Assembly (NCBI RefSeq): GCF_004745505.1
Contig: NZ_RKLX01000010.1
Location: 1-64,000 of the forward strand
DNA: 64,000 nucleotides
Direction of reading: 5' to 3'
Origin: Levilactobacillus suantsaiihabitans
Lineage (GTDB): Bacteria > Bacillota > Bacilli > Lactobacillales > Lactobacillaceae
The notes under the pieces were generated by a model, which worked only from the letters and a program-made list of their open reading frames with translations, was not told the origin of the DNA and searched no databases. Below are positions 45,797-56,831 of the stretch, piece by piece (positions within the stretch are counted from its first letter, which is position 1; every line of letters begins with the position of its first letter). The position numbers were made by a program, and so were the translations under genes.

Positions 45797-45996
45797 TCAC
45801 GATGGTCTCTCAACGTTGGCTTCCCGTAGAATCGCCCGTTCCAGCCCTTTGCCCAATTCTTTCGCATGAATTGGCACCATCACCGTCACGTTGCTTTGAG
45901 GATTGTAGAGCTTCAAATGTGATGAACCGTTTTGCGATTTTTCAACGAACCCATTTCTTTTAGTAGCTTAATCATCTGTCGCGGCTTCATGGGCAT
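45797..45996 (-). pseudogene. hicA: hicA toxin gene with single-base frameshift
   Basis: From ATG 45996 the frame reads MPMKPRQMIKLLKEMG and then hits a stop after 26 codons. If one base is restored near 45947-45953, the frame continues as VEKSQNGSSHLKLYNPQS and NVTVMVPIHAKELGKGLERA to a TGA at 45797, a full HicA (about 66 residues) with the double-stranded RNA-binding-like fold and the catalytic-histidine region GSSH. The 200-nt length is one short of a multiple of three, as expected for a one-base loss. Either the toxin is dead or this is a sequencing error. Confidence 0.85.
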
Positions 45997-46024
45997 ACGC
46001 CCCACCTCTTTACCTATTGCCGAT

Positions 46025-46053
46025 ATTATACACATTAAATACGCATTGCACAA
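46025..46053 (-). promoter_or_regulatory. hicAB promoter
   Basis: TTGTGC (46048-46053) and a perfect TATAAT (46025-46030) are 17 bp apart on the minus strand, about 30 bp before hicA. Upstream, 46054-46210, no gene is seen. Confidence 0.75.
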
Positions 46054-46210
46054 GAAATTGGCTCCGCTGTTAAGTCACTTCATTTTCCGCTCAGTGATTA
46101 CGGTAAGAAGCGTATCAACAAAATCTCAAGTTATCTCAATCACGCCTTCGGGGAATCGTCATAGTAGCGGCGGCCATGGTCCCGCTTGTCCTCTAAATGG
46201 GGCAATACCC

Positions 46211-46259
46211 AAAAAGCACCACCCACTAGGCATCGAATGACAACCTAACGAATGGTGCA
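46211..46259 (-). terminator. lepA intrinsic terminator
   Basis: GCACCA and TGGTGC outer arms and an inner TTAGG/CCTAG stem are followed by TTTTT on the minus strand, about 25 bp after the lepA stop. Confidence 0.7.
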
Positions 46260-46281
46260 AATGATGCTATATCAGTGTTTA

Positions 46282-48114
46282 TTACTTGGTTTCATCCTCG
46301 TCAGTCTTCAAAACGGCCATGAACGCCTCTTGCGGGATATCCACCTTCCCAACAGCCTTCATCCGTTTCTTGCCGACTTTTTGCTTCTCTAACAGCTTCA
46401 TCCGCCGGGTACGGTCACCCCCGTAGAGTTTGGCGGTCACGTCCTTGCGGTAGGCCTTGATCGTGGTTCTGGCAATGATCTTGGCGCCGATCGCAGCTTG
46501 GACAGGGATTTCGAAGTTTTGCCGGGGGATGATGCCCTTCAGCCGTGAGGCAATCTCACGACCCCGTTGAGCGGCGAAGATGCGGTGCGCGATAAAGCTC
46601 AGAGCATCGACCTTGTCACCGTTCAAGAGAATATCGATCTTGACCAGGTCGGCTTCTTGGTAGCCACTGCGTTCGTAATCCAGTGATGCGTAACCGCGCG
46701 TGCTGGATTTTAATTTGTCAAAGAAGTCAAAGATGATTTCTGACAGCGGCATGTTATAGATGATGTTGACCCGGTAATCATCCAGATATTCCATCGTCAG
46801 GAATTGTCCCCGGCGGTGTTGGCACAGTTCCATGACCGCGCCCACGTACTCGTTAGGCGCCATGATGGTCGCCTTCACGATGGGTTCTTCGATCCGTTTG
46901 ATGGCTGAGGCTTCTGGCATTTCTGCAGGGTTTTCGACCTCTGTCATCCCCCCATCGGTCAAGTACGCGTGGTACGTAACCGATGGCGCCGTAGTGATTA
47001 GATCCAGGTTAAATTCCCGTTCCAACCGTTCCTGGATGACATCCATGTGCAACATCCCCAAGAAGCCACAGCGGAACCCAAATCCCAAGGCCTGCGAGGC
47101 TTCGGGTTCAAATTCCAACGCCGCATCGTTTAACTTCAACTTTTCCAAGGCTTCGCGCAAATCGTTCAGCTTGGCATTGTCCGTGGGATACAGCCCGGCG
47201 TAGACCATGGGACTCATTTCCCGGTAACCCGGCAAGGCCTTTTCGGCGGGGTCTTCCGCATTGGTCACGGTATCCCCGACCCGGGTGTCCGTGATGTCCT
47301 TGATGCTGGCCGTGATGTAACCCACGTCACCGGCAATCAGGTAGTCTCGCGAAATTGGCTTGGGTGAGTTGACCCCAACCTCGGTGACTTCGTATTCACT
47401 CCCGCTGTTCATCAGACGAATCTTATCGCCCGGTTGAACGGTACCTTCAAACAGCCGCACGCTCAGTACGACCCCACGGTAATCATCGTAAACGGAGTCA
47501 AAGACCAAGGCCTTCAACGGCGCATCCAATTGACCGGTTGGGGCGGGCACCTTGTGGACGATCTGTTCCAGCAGTTCGGGAATCCCAATGCCCTGCTTGG
47601 CACTGGCTAAGACGGCATCGGACGCATCTAGGCCGATCACGTCTTCAATTTCTTTTTTAACCTTATCCGGGTCCGCGGCGGGCAAGTCAATCTTATTGAC
47701 GACCGGCACAATCTCTAGGTCATCATCCAACGCCAAATAAACGTTGGCCAGCGTTTGCGCTTCGACCCCTTGTGCCGCATCGACGACCAAGATGGCCCCC
47801 TCACAGGCAGCCAGGCTCCGTGAGACCTCATAGGAGAAGTCGACGTGCCCGGGCGTATCGATCAGGTGAAATTCATAGTCGTGGCCGTCCTTGGCGTGAT
47901 ACGTCAATTCAACCGCGTTTAATTTAATGGTAATGCCGCGTTCACGCTCAAGGTCCATGTTATCCAACACTTGATCTTGCATGTCGCGTTTGGAGATCGT
48001 ATCGGTCAGTTCTAAGATACGGTCCGCAATCGTGGACTTTCCGTGGTCGATGTGGGCCACGATGGAAAAGTTCCGAATGTATTTTTGATGGTTTTTTAAT
48101 TTCTCAAGATCCAT
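46282..48114 (-). CDS. lepA: Elongation factor 4 (LepA)
   Basis: Translational GTPase of 610 residues that acts on stalled or mis-translocated ribosomes. The G domain has [13 protein letters not shown] (G1), RGITI (G2), DTPGHVDF (G3) and NKIDLP (G4); domain II, EF-G-like domains III and V, and the LepA-specific C-terminal domain ending [20 protein letters not shown] follow. Monocistronic, with its own promoter and terminator, located between the dlt operon and accessory genes. Confidence 0.97.
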   Translation of the reverse strand: MDLEKLKNHQKYIRNFSIVAHIDHGKSTIADRILELTDTISKRDMQDQVLDNMDLERERGITIKLNAVELTYHAKDGHDYEFHLIDTPGHVDFSYEVSRSLAACEGAILVVDAAQGVEAQTLANVYLALDDDLEIVPVVNKIDLPAADPDKVKKEIEDVIGLDASDAVLASAKQGIGIPELLEQIVHKVPAPTGQLDAPLKALVFDSVYDDYRGVVLSVRLFEGTVQPGDKIRLMNSGSEYEVTEVGVNSPKPISRDYLIAGDVGYITASIKDITDTRVGDTVTNAEDPAEKALPGYREMSPMVYAGLYPTDNAKLNDLREALEKLKLNDAALEFEPEASQALGFGFRCGFLGMLHMDVIQERLEREFNLDLITTAPSVTYHAYLTDGGMTEVENPAEMPEASAIKRIEEPIVKATIMAPNEYVGAVMELCQHRRGQFLTMEYLDDYRVNIIYNMPLSEIIFDFFDKLKSSTRGYASLDYERSGYQEADLVKIDILLNGDKVDALSFIAHRIFAAQRGREIASRLKGIIPRQNFEIPVQAAIGAKIIARTTIKAYRKDVTAKLYGGDRTRRMKLLEKQKVGKKRMKAVGKVDIPQEAFMAVLKTDEDETK

Positions 48115-48150
48115 GTTGATTTCCTACTTTCTTAAACGCCATTCTTGACA

Positions 48151-48179
48151 ATTATACCAACCATCTGGGTGAAGCACAA
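48151..48179 (-). promoter_or_regulatory. lepA promoter
   Basis: TTGTGC (48174-48179) and TATAAT (48151-48156) are 17 bp apart on the minus strand, with a TGG extension. It begins inside the dltD terminator area, so spacing between the two units is minimal. Confidence 0.8.
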
Positions 48180-48216
48180 ACTAAAAGCAGGCCCCTCCTA
48201 TGAGAATGCCTGCTTC
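48179..48216 (-). terminator. Terminator of the dlt operon
   Basis: AAGCAGGC pairs with GCCTGCTTTTA on the minus strand, directly after the dltD stop codon. Confidence 0.8.
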
Positions 48217-48222
48217 GTGACG

Positions 48223-49512
48223 CTATTTCGTTTCTGCTTCGTATTGCGTCAAATCAGTCGGTGATAGGTTCTGCCACTTGGTGGAATAGAATTTATCACT
48301 GATGGTGTAATGTGGCTGCTTTTGGTGCTTGCTTAAGAACGGATTGACCCGTTGATCGACGGCCAACCAGCCGCGCCAGCCCAAGTGGATCGTGTCGGTC
48401 ATGAAGTACGGCACGTTGCCCTTGTTGCTGAGGTCCACAATGTTGTTGAACCCTTGTGACTGTAATTGGTAATGGATCTTGCGGTCAAACTGTTTGAGCA
48501 TCGTGGCTGATAAGCCCGTGTACTTCTGCCATTTGCCATTGATTGGCGGAATGATGAACAGTACATTGGTATTCAGCCGGGCAAATTGGTCCAGGCACAA
48601 CTGAAAGTCGGCGAACTCTGGAGATTTCGTGTAGGACAAGTCCTTTTGGAAGTTCTTGAGCTTACCGGTCTTCAGTTCCTTTTGCAATCCTTGATGATAG
48701 AACTTATCGCTAATGTGGAATCGGTTATCACTCGTGGCGGCCTTACCTAACCGACCGCCCAGTGCATCCAGTGCCGAGTAGGAATAATGAGTGGGTAACT
48801 GCTTGGCTTGCTGGTTCACTCGGTTCAGGTTTTGCGATGGTAAGTCGATGCCGGAGAAGAACTGGTCTTCTTGCGTCAACATGTTCTTGCGCGTCTGCAG
48901 ATAGAAGCGCTGGAAGTCCGTCAATTTTTCACCCTTGGCCACCCGTTGTAAGGCGGCGTAAATGAAGTGATCGGACTTGGCGACTGGCATCTGTAACAGC
49001 CGTTTGGCCGCATACTGGTCGATTGCGTCGTGACGGAAGTGAGTCAACCACTCTGCCGTTTGCAATTGCGAGTAGTAAAAGCCAAACGCATCCTTGCGCG
49101 TCCCGTCCTTCACGAACCATTGGGGTGAAATGACGAAGACCGCTTTTTTATTGCGCAGCTCACTTTGAATGTTTTGCATCACAAAGTACTGCGTCAATGA
49201 TTGCGATCCCCGGGCCCCCAAGAGAAATGGCCGATACGAACGCCGGTACTTTTGCGCCAGCACAGACGGATGCATGGGATCGATTCGCGACCATTCGGAA
49301 GACCCAAAGAACGGGACGTACCCGTCCTTGAGCGCTTCTTCTTTCATGTGCTTGCCCCGTAAGACGTTGGGTGATAAGGAGACGGCAGCTTTCCGTTCTC
49401 GAGCCGCGCTCACGTGGCTAAAGCCCAGGGTCACCGGCATGGCCAGCACCGCAAAAACCAGAATTGCCGCGAGTATTAACGGACCAAAGATCCGTAGTAA
49501 ACGCTTTGCCAT
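48223..49512 (-). CDS. dltD: D-alanyl-lipoteichoic acid biosynthesis protein DltD
   Basis: Membrane-anchored extracytoplasmic acyl-transfer protein, 429 residues. An N-terminal membrane helix (residues 8-28) is followed by an SGNH-like hydrolase fold with FFGSSEWSRIDPMHPS (catalytic serine region) and a C-terminal DTIHLGWRGW with the catalytic Asp-x-x-His. It completes transfer of D-alanine to teichoic acid. Last gene of dltXABCD, three bases behind dltC. Confidence 0.95.
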   Translation of the reverse strand: MAKRLLRIFGPLILAAILVFAVLAMPVTLGFSHVSAARERKAAVSLSPNVLRGKHMKEEALKDGYVPFFGSSEWSRIDPMHPSVLAQKYRRSYRPFLLGARGSQSLTQYFVMQNIQSELRNKKAVFVISPQWFVKDGTRKDAFGFYYSQLQTAEWLTHFRHDAIDQYAAKRLLQMPVAKSDHFIYAALQRVAKGEKLTDFQRFYLQTRKNMLTQEDQFFSGIDLPSQNLNRVNQQAKQLPTHYSYSALDALGGRLGKAATSDNRFHISDKFYHQGLQKELKTGKLKNFQKDLSYTKSPEFADFQLCLDQFARLNTNVLFIIPPINGKWQKYTGLSATMLKQFDRKIHYQLQSQGFNNIVDLSNKGNVPYFMTDTIHLGWRGWLAVDQRVNPFLSKHQKQPHYTISDKFYSTKWQNLSPTDLTQYEAETK

Positions 49513-49515
49513 TGG

Positions 49516-49749
49516 CTAGGCCAGGCTTTCGACTTTCGCAACGATCTTGTTGGGCGTGTCCCACTCTGACCGCTCAAATTCGGAAACAGGCACGTTGACC
49601 CCTAACTGGCTTTGCAGTTGTAATAACAGTTGGACAGACCCCATTGAATCCATCAGGCCGCTGTCGAACAGATTGTCGTCCATAGCGCCGCTAACGTCGC
49701 TCCCCGTTAAGTCGTTTAAAATGTCCAATACAGTTTGTTTGATATCCAT
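49516..49749 (-). CDS. dltC: D-alanine carrier protein DltC
   Basis: Acyl-carrier-like protein of 77 residues. S35 in the [11 protein letters not shown] motif receives the 4'-phosphopantetheine that carries D-alanine as a thioester from DltA to DltB. Four-helix fold, strongly acidic. It lies between dltB and dltD. Confidence 0.96.
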   Translation of the reverse strand: MDIKQTVLDILNDLTGSDVSGAMDDNLFDSGLMDSMGSVQLLLQLQSQLGVNVPVSEFERSEWDTPNKIVAKVESLA

Positions 49750-49790
49750 GATAATTTCCCCCTAAATGAAATTGAAAACCCTATTCTTAA

Positions 49791-50999
49791 TTAGTGAAAC
49801 CATAATTTATCCAGCAGTCCTGAGAAGATCAGGAAGCTGAAGCAGACCATGTTTGCCGTCAAGAAGATGGCAAACACTTGCGTAAAGCCGTTGTGTGGTA
49901 CGCTGGCACGGTGCTTTTTCTTGTAGCGCAGCCAAGTGTCATTGATGACCAAGGCGCACCCGTGGAACAAGCCGTACGTGATGTAGTACCACGTGACCCC
50001 GTGCCAGAACCCCATGACTAACATGTTGATGATATAAGTGACGTTAGCCGTAGTGGTCGGCTTCTTGAAGATGCGGTGTTTCATGAACCAAAAGACCAAC
50101 CGCATGTAGATGAAGTCCCGGAACCAAAAGGACAAAGTAATGTGCCAACGATTCCAGAAGTCCTTGATGTTCGGTGAGCGCCACGGTTGCTTGAAGTTCA
50201 TTGGCGTGGCGATGCCCATGATATAAGACGTCCCCACGGCGAACAACGAGTACCCAGCAAAGTCAAAGAACAAATCGGCGCTGTACGCGTACATGTAGCC
50301 CAGTACCGGCCAGGACAGATCCAAGAACCCGCCGCGGGCATGCATCGCCATGAGCTGTAGCTTGGGCATCAGCATCGTGCCAAAGTAGTACGCTAAGATA
50401 AACTTGTACAAGAACCCTACAAAGATGTAGCGGATCCCCTTTTGCACCATCCCCAGATAGGTCTCACGGTCCGGCACCGAACGGTAATCAGCTTCAAAAC
50501 GCCGATAGCGGTCGATAGGCCCGGACGAGATGGTCGGGAAGAACAGCATGAACTGCAGGAAGGTCATGACTTGATAATCCTTCAGCGTGCCATCCCGCGT
50601 TTCCATCATGGTCTGAACGGCCCGGAACGTCAGGTAACTGATCCCCAGAAACCCAATCAGCGACGCCTGGCCATTTTCCACGGCCGGAGTCACCTTGACG
50701 ATGGCTAACGGGGCGATGGCCAAGATCACCATTAGATAAAAGATTGGTCCCGAATTTTGGTGCTTCCGATAAACGGCATACCCCCAGGTCAACGCCACTT
50801 CGTACAAAATGTAGATGATCAAGGCCACCCCTTGGGCCCATTTCGGACCACCAAAGGTTAAGACCAGAAAGAAGATTGAGATCAACGTTTCGTACAGGCG
50901 TGACCGTTTGCCGTACAGAAGACCAATCATCAGTGGCAGTAACGCCACGCCCAACAAGGCGAAATACGTTGGGTTGCCGTACGGTTCAAATGACAACAT
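49791..50999 (-). CDS. dltB: MBOAT-family D-alanyl transfer protein DltB
   Basis: Multi-span membrane O-acyltransferase of 402 residues with about eleven membrane helices. The MBOAT histidine lies in MGFWHGVTWYYITYG, preceded by the conserved WRSPNIKDFWNRWHITLSFWFRD stretch in the middle of the protein. It moves D-alanine from DltC across the membrane. Its ATG overlaps the dltA stop by one base. Confidence 0.96.
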   Translation of the reverse strand: MLSFEPYGNPTYFALLGVALLPLMIGLLYGKRSRLYETLISIFFLVLTFGGPKWAQGVALIIYILYEVALTWGYAVYRKHQNSGPIFYLMVILAIAPLAIVKVTPAVENGQASLIGFLGISYLTFRAVQTMMETRDGTLKDYQVMTFLQFMLFFPTISSGPIDRYRRFEADYRSVPDRETYLGMVQKGIRYIFVGFLYKFILAYYFGTMLMPKLQLMAMHARGGFLDLSWPVLGYMYAYSADLFFDFAGYSLFAVGTSYIMGIATPMNFKQPWRSPNIKDFWNRWHITLSFWFRDFIYMRLVFWFMKHRIFKKPTTTANVTYIINMLVMGFWHGVTWYYITYGLFHGCALVINDTWLRYKKKHRASVPHNGFTQVFAIFLTANMVCFSFLIFSGLLDKLWFH

Positions 51000-52525
51000 T
51001 AGTGATTGACCTCGGCAATGATAGACTTGATATCAACCTTGCCGTTGGGGGTCATCGGTAGGCTTTCCTTGTAAACGAATCGCTGTGGAATCATGTAGGA
51101 CATCATGTCGCCACCCTGTAAATTCTCCTTGATCGCCTTGGTCAAGTCTAATTCACTGGCGAAGTCATGTGTTGCCGGCACAATCCAGGCGATTAACTGA
51201 CTCACCTTGTGATTGCGGTCATAGCGTGGCACCGCGACCCCGACCTGAATGTGATCTTCTTGTGACAGGTAATGATTGACTTCTTCCAGCTCGATGCGAT
51301 ACCCGTGCAATTTGATCTGAAAATCCGTTCGGCCCCGATACATGATCAGGCCGTTATCCAGTTGCACCCCTAAGTCTCCGGAACGGTAAACGGTCTGGCC
51401 CGCCATCTTGATGAAGGCTTTTTTCGTCTTGTCCGGATTGTTCAGGTAGCCCTTGGACATCGACGGCCCACTGATCAGCAGTTCGCCTTCCGTCCCCGCC
51501 GGTAGCGGATGTAGGTGCTCGTCCACCACTGTGATGTGCGTGTCATCCTTGACATAGCCGATCGGCAAGCGCGGATAATCTGCCAGCACCCGTTCGGTAA
51601 TCTCGACTTGCGTGACCGCCACCGTGGTCTCCGTGGGCCCGTAGGTGTTAAAAATGCGCGCTTGTGGGAACCGTTGATGCAGGGTCGCCGCCGTCGCGTG
51701 GGTCAATTCTTCCCCACAGAAGAGGAAACGACTCAGGTTCGGATAATGACTCGCGTCAAAGGTCGGTTCCATCAGGCAAATGTCCACGAAGGACGGCGTG
51801 GAAACCCAGACGTTCAGCTGTAAGGTCGGTAACGTTGCAAACAGATCCTTGAAGTTATCCGTGACCTGCTTCGGCAAGGCCACCAGCGTGCCCCCACTGG
51901 CCAACGTCGGTCCCCAGTCCATCACGGAGAGGTCAAACGAGTATGGCGCCTGAGAGAGCGTCCGGGGTGTCTGTGGTAATTTGAAATCATCGCTCAACAT
52001 CCAGTTGACGTAGCTCAGGAGGTTGGTGTGCGAAATCTGGACCCCCTTGGGCTTTCCGGTCGTACCGGACGTGAAGATGATGTAATACGTGTCGTCGCCG
52101 CTTACCGGATGCGTTACCTGATAATCGACGTGTTGGTCAAAAATCGTGTTCAGTGTCTCGGCGTCAATGACCGGCGTGGCGCCTAGCGTCGTCGGCAGGT
52201 CGTTCACTGCAATTGCGGCGGCCGGCTGAGCAATGTCATTGATCGTGGTGAGCCGTTCCACCGGTGAATGCGTGTCGATGGGCACGTACGCGTGGCCACT
52301 CTTCACGATCCCTAAGAACGTCGCCATCATGTTAAAGGTTTGGCCGCCATACACCATGATCGGTGCGTGAGCGGGTAAATTCATTTTATCCAAATGCGCT
52401 GCTAACGCGTCTGAACGCTGCTTTAAATCCCCGTAAGTGTTCGTGTGCCCCAGATCATCGTAAGCTAACCGTTCCGGGTCTTGGAGCGCCCAGTGATCCA
52501 TGGCCGTAATCATGTCTCTAATCAT
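50999..52525 (-). CDS. dltA: D-alanine--D-alanyl carrier protein ligase DltA
   Basis: Adenylation enzyme of 508 residues that activates D-alanine with ATP and loads it on DltC. Core motifs: IIFTSGTTGKPKGVQISH (A3), FNTYGPTETTVAVT (A5), YRSGDLG (A7), GRTDFQIKLHGYRIELEEV (A8) and the catalytic lysine in MTPNGKVD (A10). ATG at 52525 has GGGGGG seven bases upstream; the frame extends 13 codons further without support. Confidence 0.96.
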   Translation of the reverse strand: MIRDMITAMDHWALQDPERLAYDDLGHTNTYGDLKQRSDALAAHLDKMNLPAHAPIMVYGGQTFNMMATFLGIVKSGHAYVPIDTHSPVERLTTINDIAQPAAAIAVNDLPTTLGATPVIDAETLNTIFDQHVDYQVTHPVSGDDTYYIIFTSGTTGKPKGVQISHTNLLSYVNWMLSDDFKLPQTPRTLSQAPYSFDLSVMDWGPTLASGGTLVALPKQVTDNFKDLFATLPTLQLNVWVSTPSFVDICLMEPTFDASHYPNLSRFLFCGEELTHATAATLHQRFPQARIFNTYGPTETTVAVTQVEITERVLADYPRLPIGYVKDDTHITVVDEHLHPLPAGTEGELLISGPSMSKGYLNNPDKTKKAFIKMAGQTVYRSGDLGVQLDNGLIMYRGRTDFQIKLHGYRIELEEVNHYLSQEDHIQVGVAVPRYDRNHKVSQLIAWIVPATHDFASELDLTKAIKENLQGGDMMSYMIPQRFVYKESLPMTPNGKVDIKSIIAEVNH

Positions 52526-52583
52526 ACTCTGTCCCCCCAAAGATTGTCTCTCCGACTGATTCATAAGTTCGTTGCCCCCGCAA

Positions 52584-52733
52584 CTAGAACTCGTTGTAAA
52601 TAAATGTCGAACTATTCAAGCCACTATATCCATATAAATAAACTAATGCCATCAAAATTACAAAGTAGAATAAGGTCCAGCCAATAAACGCGACCACTGG
52701 CTGATGCCAAATCGCCAGCCACTTTGCTCTCAT
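52584..52733 (-). CDS. dltX: DltX, small membrane protein of the dlt operon
   Basis: A 49-residue single-pass protein (VVAFIGWTLFYFVILMALVYLYGY) ending in the conserved FIYNEF tail that is needed for D-alanylation and contacts the DltB/DltD machinery. ATG at 52733 follows a GGGGGTGA site. It is too small for many annotation pipelines but matches dltX in size, position and C-terminus. Confidence 0.9.
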   Translation of the reverse strand: MRAKWLAIWHQPVVAFIGWTLFYFVILMALVYLYGYSGLNSSTFIYNEF

Positions 52734-52735
52734 GA

Positions 52736-52905
52736 AATTCACCCCCAAAGTTTGTCGACCGATTCGCCCCCAAAGTCGACGTCCGTACATCCCCTTAACT
52801 AAGCCAGCAACTTCCCCGACGAATCGACTCAGCTAAGAGCGGAGTTCGTGGTCCCAACCACGCTCCTTATGTTTTGAGAATATCATTGCCAAATCCGGAT
52901 TGCAA
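52736..52905 (-). promoter_or_regulatory. dlt operon promoter and leader
   Basis: TTGCAA (52900-52905) and TATTCT (52877-52882) are 17 bp apart on the minus strand. The leader of about 135 nt repeats CTTTGGGGG followed by GAAT at about 52757-52775 and again as the dltX Shine-Dalgarno; CTTTGGGGGG recurs before dltA. No other gene lies in 52734-53036. Confidence 0.7.
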
Positions 52906-52968
52906 ACAACCTCACTCAACCTTAATTCTTTCTTTTCATTTACCTGGCAAAATGGTCCTTTTGGGTCC

Positions 52969-53000
52969 AAAAAAGGGTTGCTGAAAACCTTCAGCAACCC
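52969..53000 (-). terminator. dnaJ intrinsic terminator
   Basis: GGGTTGCTGAA pairs perfectly with TTCAGCAACCC on the minus strand and is followed by TTTTTT. Confidence 0.92.
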
Positions 53001-53036
53001 TGATATATCAACTATATACACGTTTTTATCACACGA

Positions 53037-54185
53037 TTAATTTTCGTTGAATTTATCGCGCATTTTGTTAAATAAGTTTCCTTTGCCACTGCCAGTAACC
53101 GTTTCACCACTGGCTTTCGCAAAGTCTCGTAAGGCATCACGTTGACCCTTGTTCAGGTTCTTGGGCGTCAAGACCTTGACCGTGACATGTTCGTCACCGT
53201 TGCCATTCCCACGTAAGCGTGGCGCCCCCTTGCCCTTTAAGCGGAAGGTCGTCCCACTCTGCGTGCCGGCAGGGATCTTCAACTTGACATCCCCGTGGAC
53301 CGTCTTGACCGTCACGTCGTCACCCAAAGTAGCCTGAATGAAGGACAGGTCTTGATCAAAGTAGATCTCGGTGCCATCGCGGCGGAAGTCACGACTCGGT
53401 TCTACTTGGAAGATAATGAACAGATCGCCGTAGCCACCGCCATTTTGGCCAGCTTCACCTTGACCCTGCAACCGCATTTGTTGGCCGTCATCGACCCCAG
53501 CTGGGATAGTGACTTCCACTTCATGCCGTTCTTCTTCGTGACCAGAACCGCCACAAGTTGGGCACTTTTCCTTGATCTCTTGACCCGTACCGTGGCAAAC
53601 CGGGCACGGTTGTTGGCTGCGCATCCGGCCCAAAGGCGTGTTGGTTTCAGTCGTCACGTAACCTGACCCGCCACACTGGTGACAGGTAACTGGTGACGTC
53701 CCTGGCTTGGCGCCATTACCGCCACAGGTGTGGCATTGGGCCTCGCGGTTGTACTTGATCTTGGTCTTCTTCCCAAAGATGGCCTCTTCAAACTTCAAGT
53801 CCATCTGGTACTGAAGATCCCGACCTGGCCGAGGAGCGTTGGGGTTGCGTTGACCGCCACCGCCACCAAAGAATTGGTTGAAGATGTCGTCGAAGCCACC
53901 GCCGCCACCAAAGCCGCCGAAACCGCCCTGTTGACCGCCGCCAAAGCCACCGAAGCCGCCTTGAGCACCGTCTGCGGAACCATACTGGTCATAGTTGGCC
54001 CGTTTCTGTTCATCGCCCAACACATCGTAGGCGTCCTGCACGGCCTTGAATTTCTCCGCCGCGTCCGGTGCCTTGTTTAAGTCTGGGTGATACTTCTTTG
54101 ATAATTTCCGATAGGCCTTTTTGATTTCTGCTTGACTGGCATCTTTTGCGACGCCTAGTACGCCATATAAGTCCGTTTCCGCCAT
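53037..54185 (-). CDS. dnaJ: Chaperone protein DnaJ
   Basis: Hsp40 co-chaperone of 382 residues that stimulates DnaK ATPase and delivers substrates. The J domain has [10 protein letters not shown] with the HPD motif, then a Gly/Phe-rich stretch (about 75-120), four CXXCXGXG zinc repeats ([32 protein letters not shown]) and two substrate-binding beta domains. ATG at 54185 follows GGGAGGA. A weak terminator and a separate promoter lie between dnaK and dnaJ, so its level may be set partly apart from dnaK. Confidence 0.97.
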   Translation of the reverse strand: MAETDLYGVLGVAKDASQAEIKKAYRKLSKKYHPDLNKAPDAAEKFKAVQDAYDVLGDEQKRANYDQYGSADGAQGGFGGFGGGQQGGFGGFGGGGGFDDIFNQFFGGGGGQRNPNAPRPGRDLQYQMDLKFEEAIFGKKTKIKYNREAQCHTCGGNGAKPGTSPVTCHQCGGSGYVTTETNTPLGRMRSQQPCPVCHGTGQEIKEKCPTCGGSGHEEERHEVEVTIPAGVDDGQQMRLQGQGEAGQNGGGYGDLFIIFQVEPSRDFRRDGTEIYFDQDLSFIQATLGDDVTVKTVHGDVKLKIPAGTQSGTTFRLKGKGAPRLRGNGNGDEHVTVKVLTPKNLNKGQRDALRDFAKASGETVTGSGKGNLFNKMRDKFNEN

Positions 54186-54227
54186 CTTTTTCCTCCCAAT
54201 CAAACCCGATATTTTTCGCTACTAGTA

Positions 54228-54256
54228 AGAATAGCATACTCGAAACAAAAAGCCAA
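54228..54256 (-). promoter_or_regulatory. Candidate internal promoter for dnaJ
   Basis: TTGGCT (54251-54256) and TATTCT (54228-54233) are 17 bp apart on the minus strand, with a TGC extension before the -10. It overlaps the end of the dnaK terminator. Confidence 0.5.
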
Positions 54257-54278
54257 AGCCCCAGGGACTCTGACTTCT
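54246..54278 (-). terminator. Terminator between dnaK and dnaJ
   Basis: AGTCAGAGTCC and GGGCTTTGGCT arms pair with several G-U pairs and are followed by TTTTTG on the minus strand. It is probably leaky, lowering dnaJ relative to dnaK. Confidence 0.6.
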
Positions 54279-54310
54279 TGTCTACACTCTCTTAAAGTGA
54301 AACGGGGCAA

Positions 54311-56200
<1,890 letters not shown>

Positions 56201-56220
56201 TTAGTTTTTTATTTATAAAT

Positions 56221-56811
56221 TTATTGCGCCACGACAACCATGGCAGGCCGGAGAACCCGGTCCTTGAGTTGGTAGCCCTTTTGGAGCACGTTGACCACCG
56301 TTTCAGCCGTTTGGCCGTCAGAAACGGGAACCGACTGAACCGCTTGGTGCAAGGTTGGGTCAAACTTCTGACCCAGCGCAGCAATCTCCGTCACGTGATT
56401 ACGCTTCAACGCGTCTTCCATGTGATCGTAGGTCATCTGCACACCCTTTTTGATCTGCTTACTGGTCTCGTCAGTCGCATCGACCGCTAAGGCCCGCTCC
56501 AGGTTATCGATCACGGGGAGCACATCCTTAGCGAGTTGCTGACCATCGTACTTGATGAGCGCGGCCTGTTCTTTTTGGTAACGGGTCTGCATGTTTTGCA
56601 CTTCCGCTTCGGCACGCAGGTACTTGTCCTCAAAGTCGTCAGCCTTCTTTTGAACGGCAGCTAAAGCCTCTGCCGTGACCGTTGGCTTGGGCTTGTCAGC
56701 GGGCTTTGCGTCCGCCGGTGTGGCTTGCTCAGTCTTGTCTGGGTCTTGCTTTGTAGTGGCGGCCTTTGCCGCAGTTTCATCATCAGTGGATGGTTGTTGC
56801 TTGTCAGCCAC
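56221..56811 (-). CDS. grpE: Nucleotide exchange factor GrpE
   Basis: Homodimeric exchange factor (196 residues) that releases ADP from DnaK. A charged, disordered N-terminus (about 1-50) is followed by a long coiled-coil helix and a C-terminal beta-wing domain with FDPTLHQAVQSVPV and VLQKGYQLKDRVLRPAMVVVAQ. It lies 20 bp behind hrcA and 38 bp before dnaK. Confidence 0.96.
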   Translation of the reverse strand: MADKQQPSTDDETAAKAATTKQDPDKTEQATPADAKPADKPKPTVTAEALAAVQKKADDFEDKYLRAEAEVQNMQTRYQKEQAALIKYDGQQLAKDVLPVIDNLERALAVDATDETSKQIKKGVQMTYDHMEDALKRNHVTEIAALGQKFDPTLHQAVQSVPVSDGQTAETVVNVLQKGYQLKDRVLRPAMVVVAQ

Positions 56812-56831
56812 GATAAAAAACCTCCCTTTCT

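Noticed and set aside
52833-53021. 62-codon frame between dnaJ and dltX
   Set aside because: It overlaps the dnaJ terminator and the dlt promoter and lacks a Shine-Dalgarno site.
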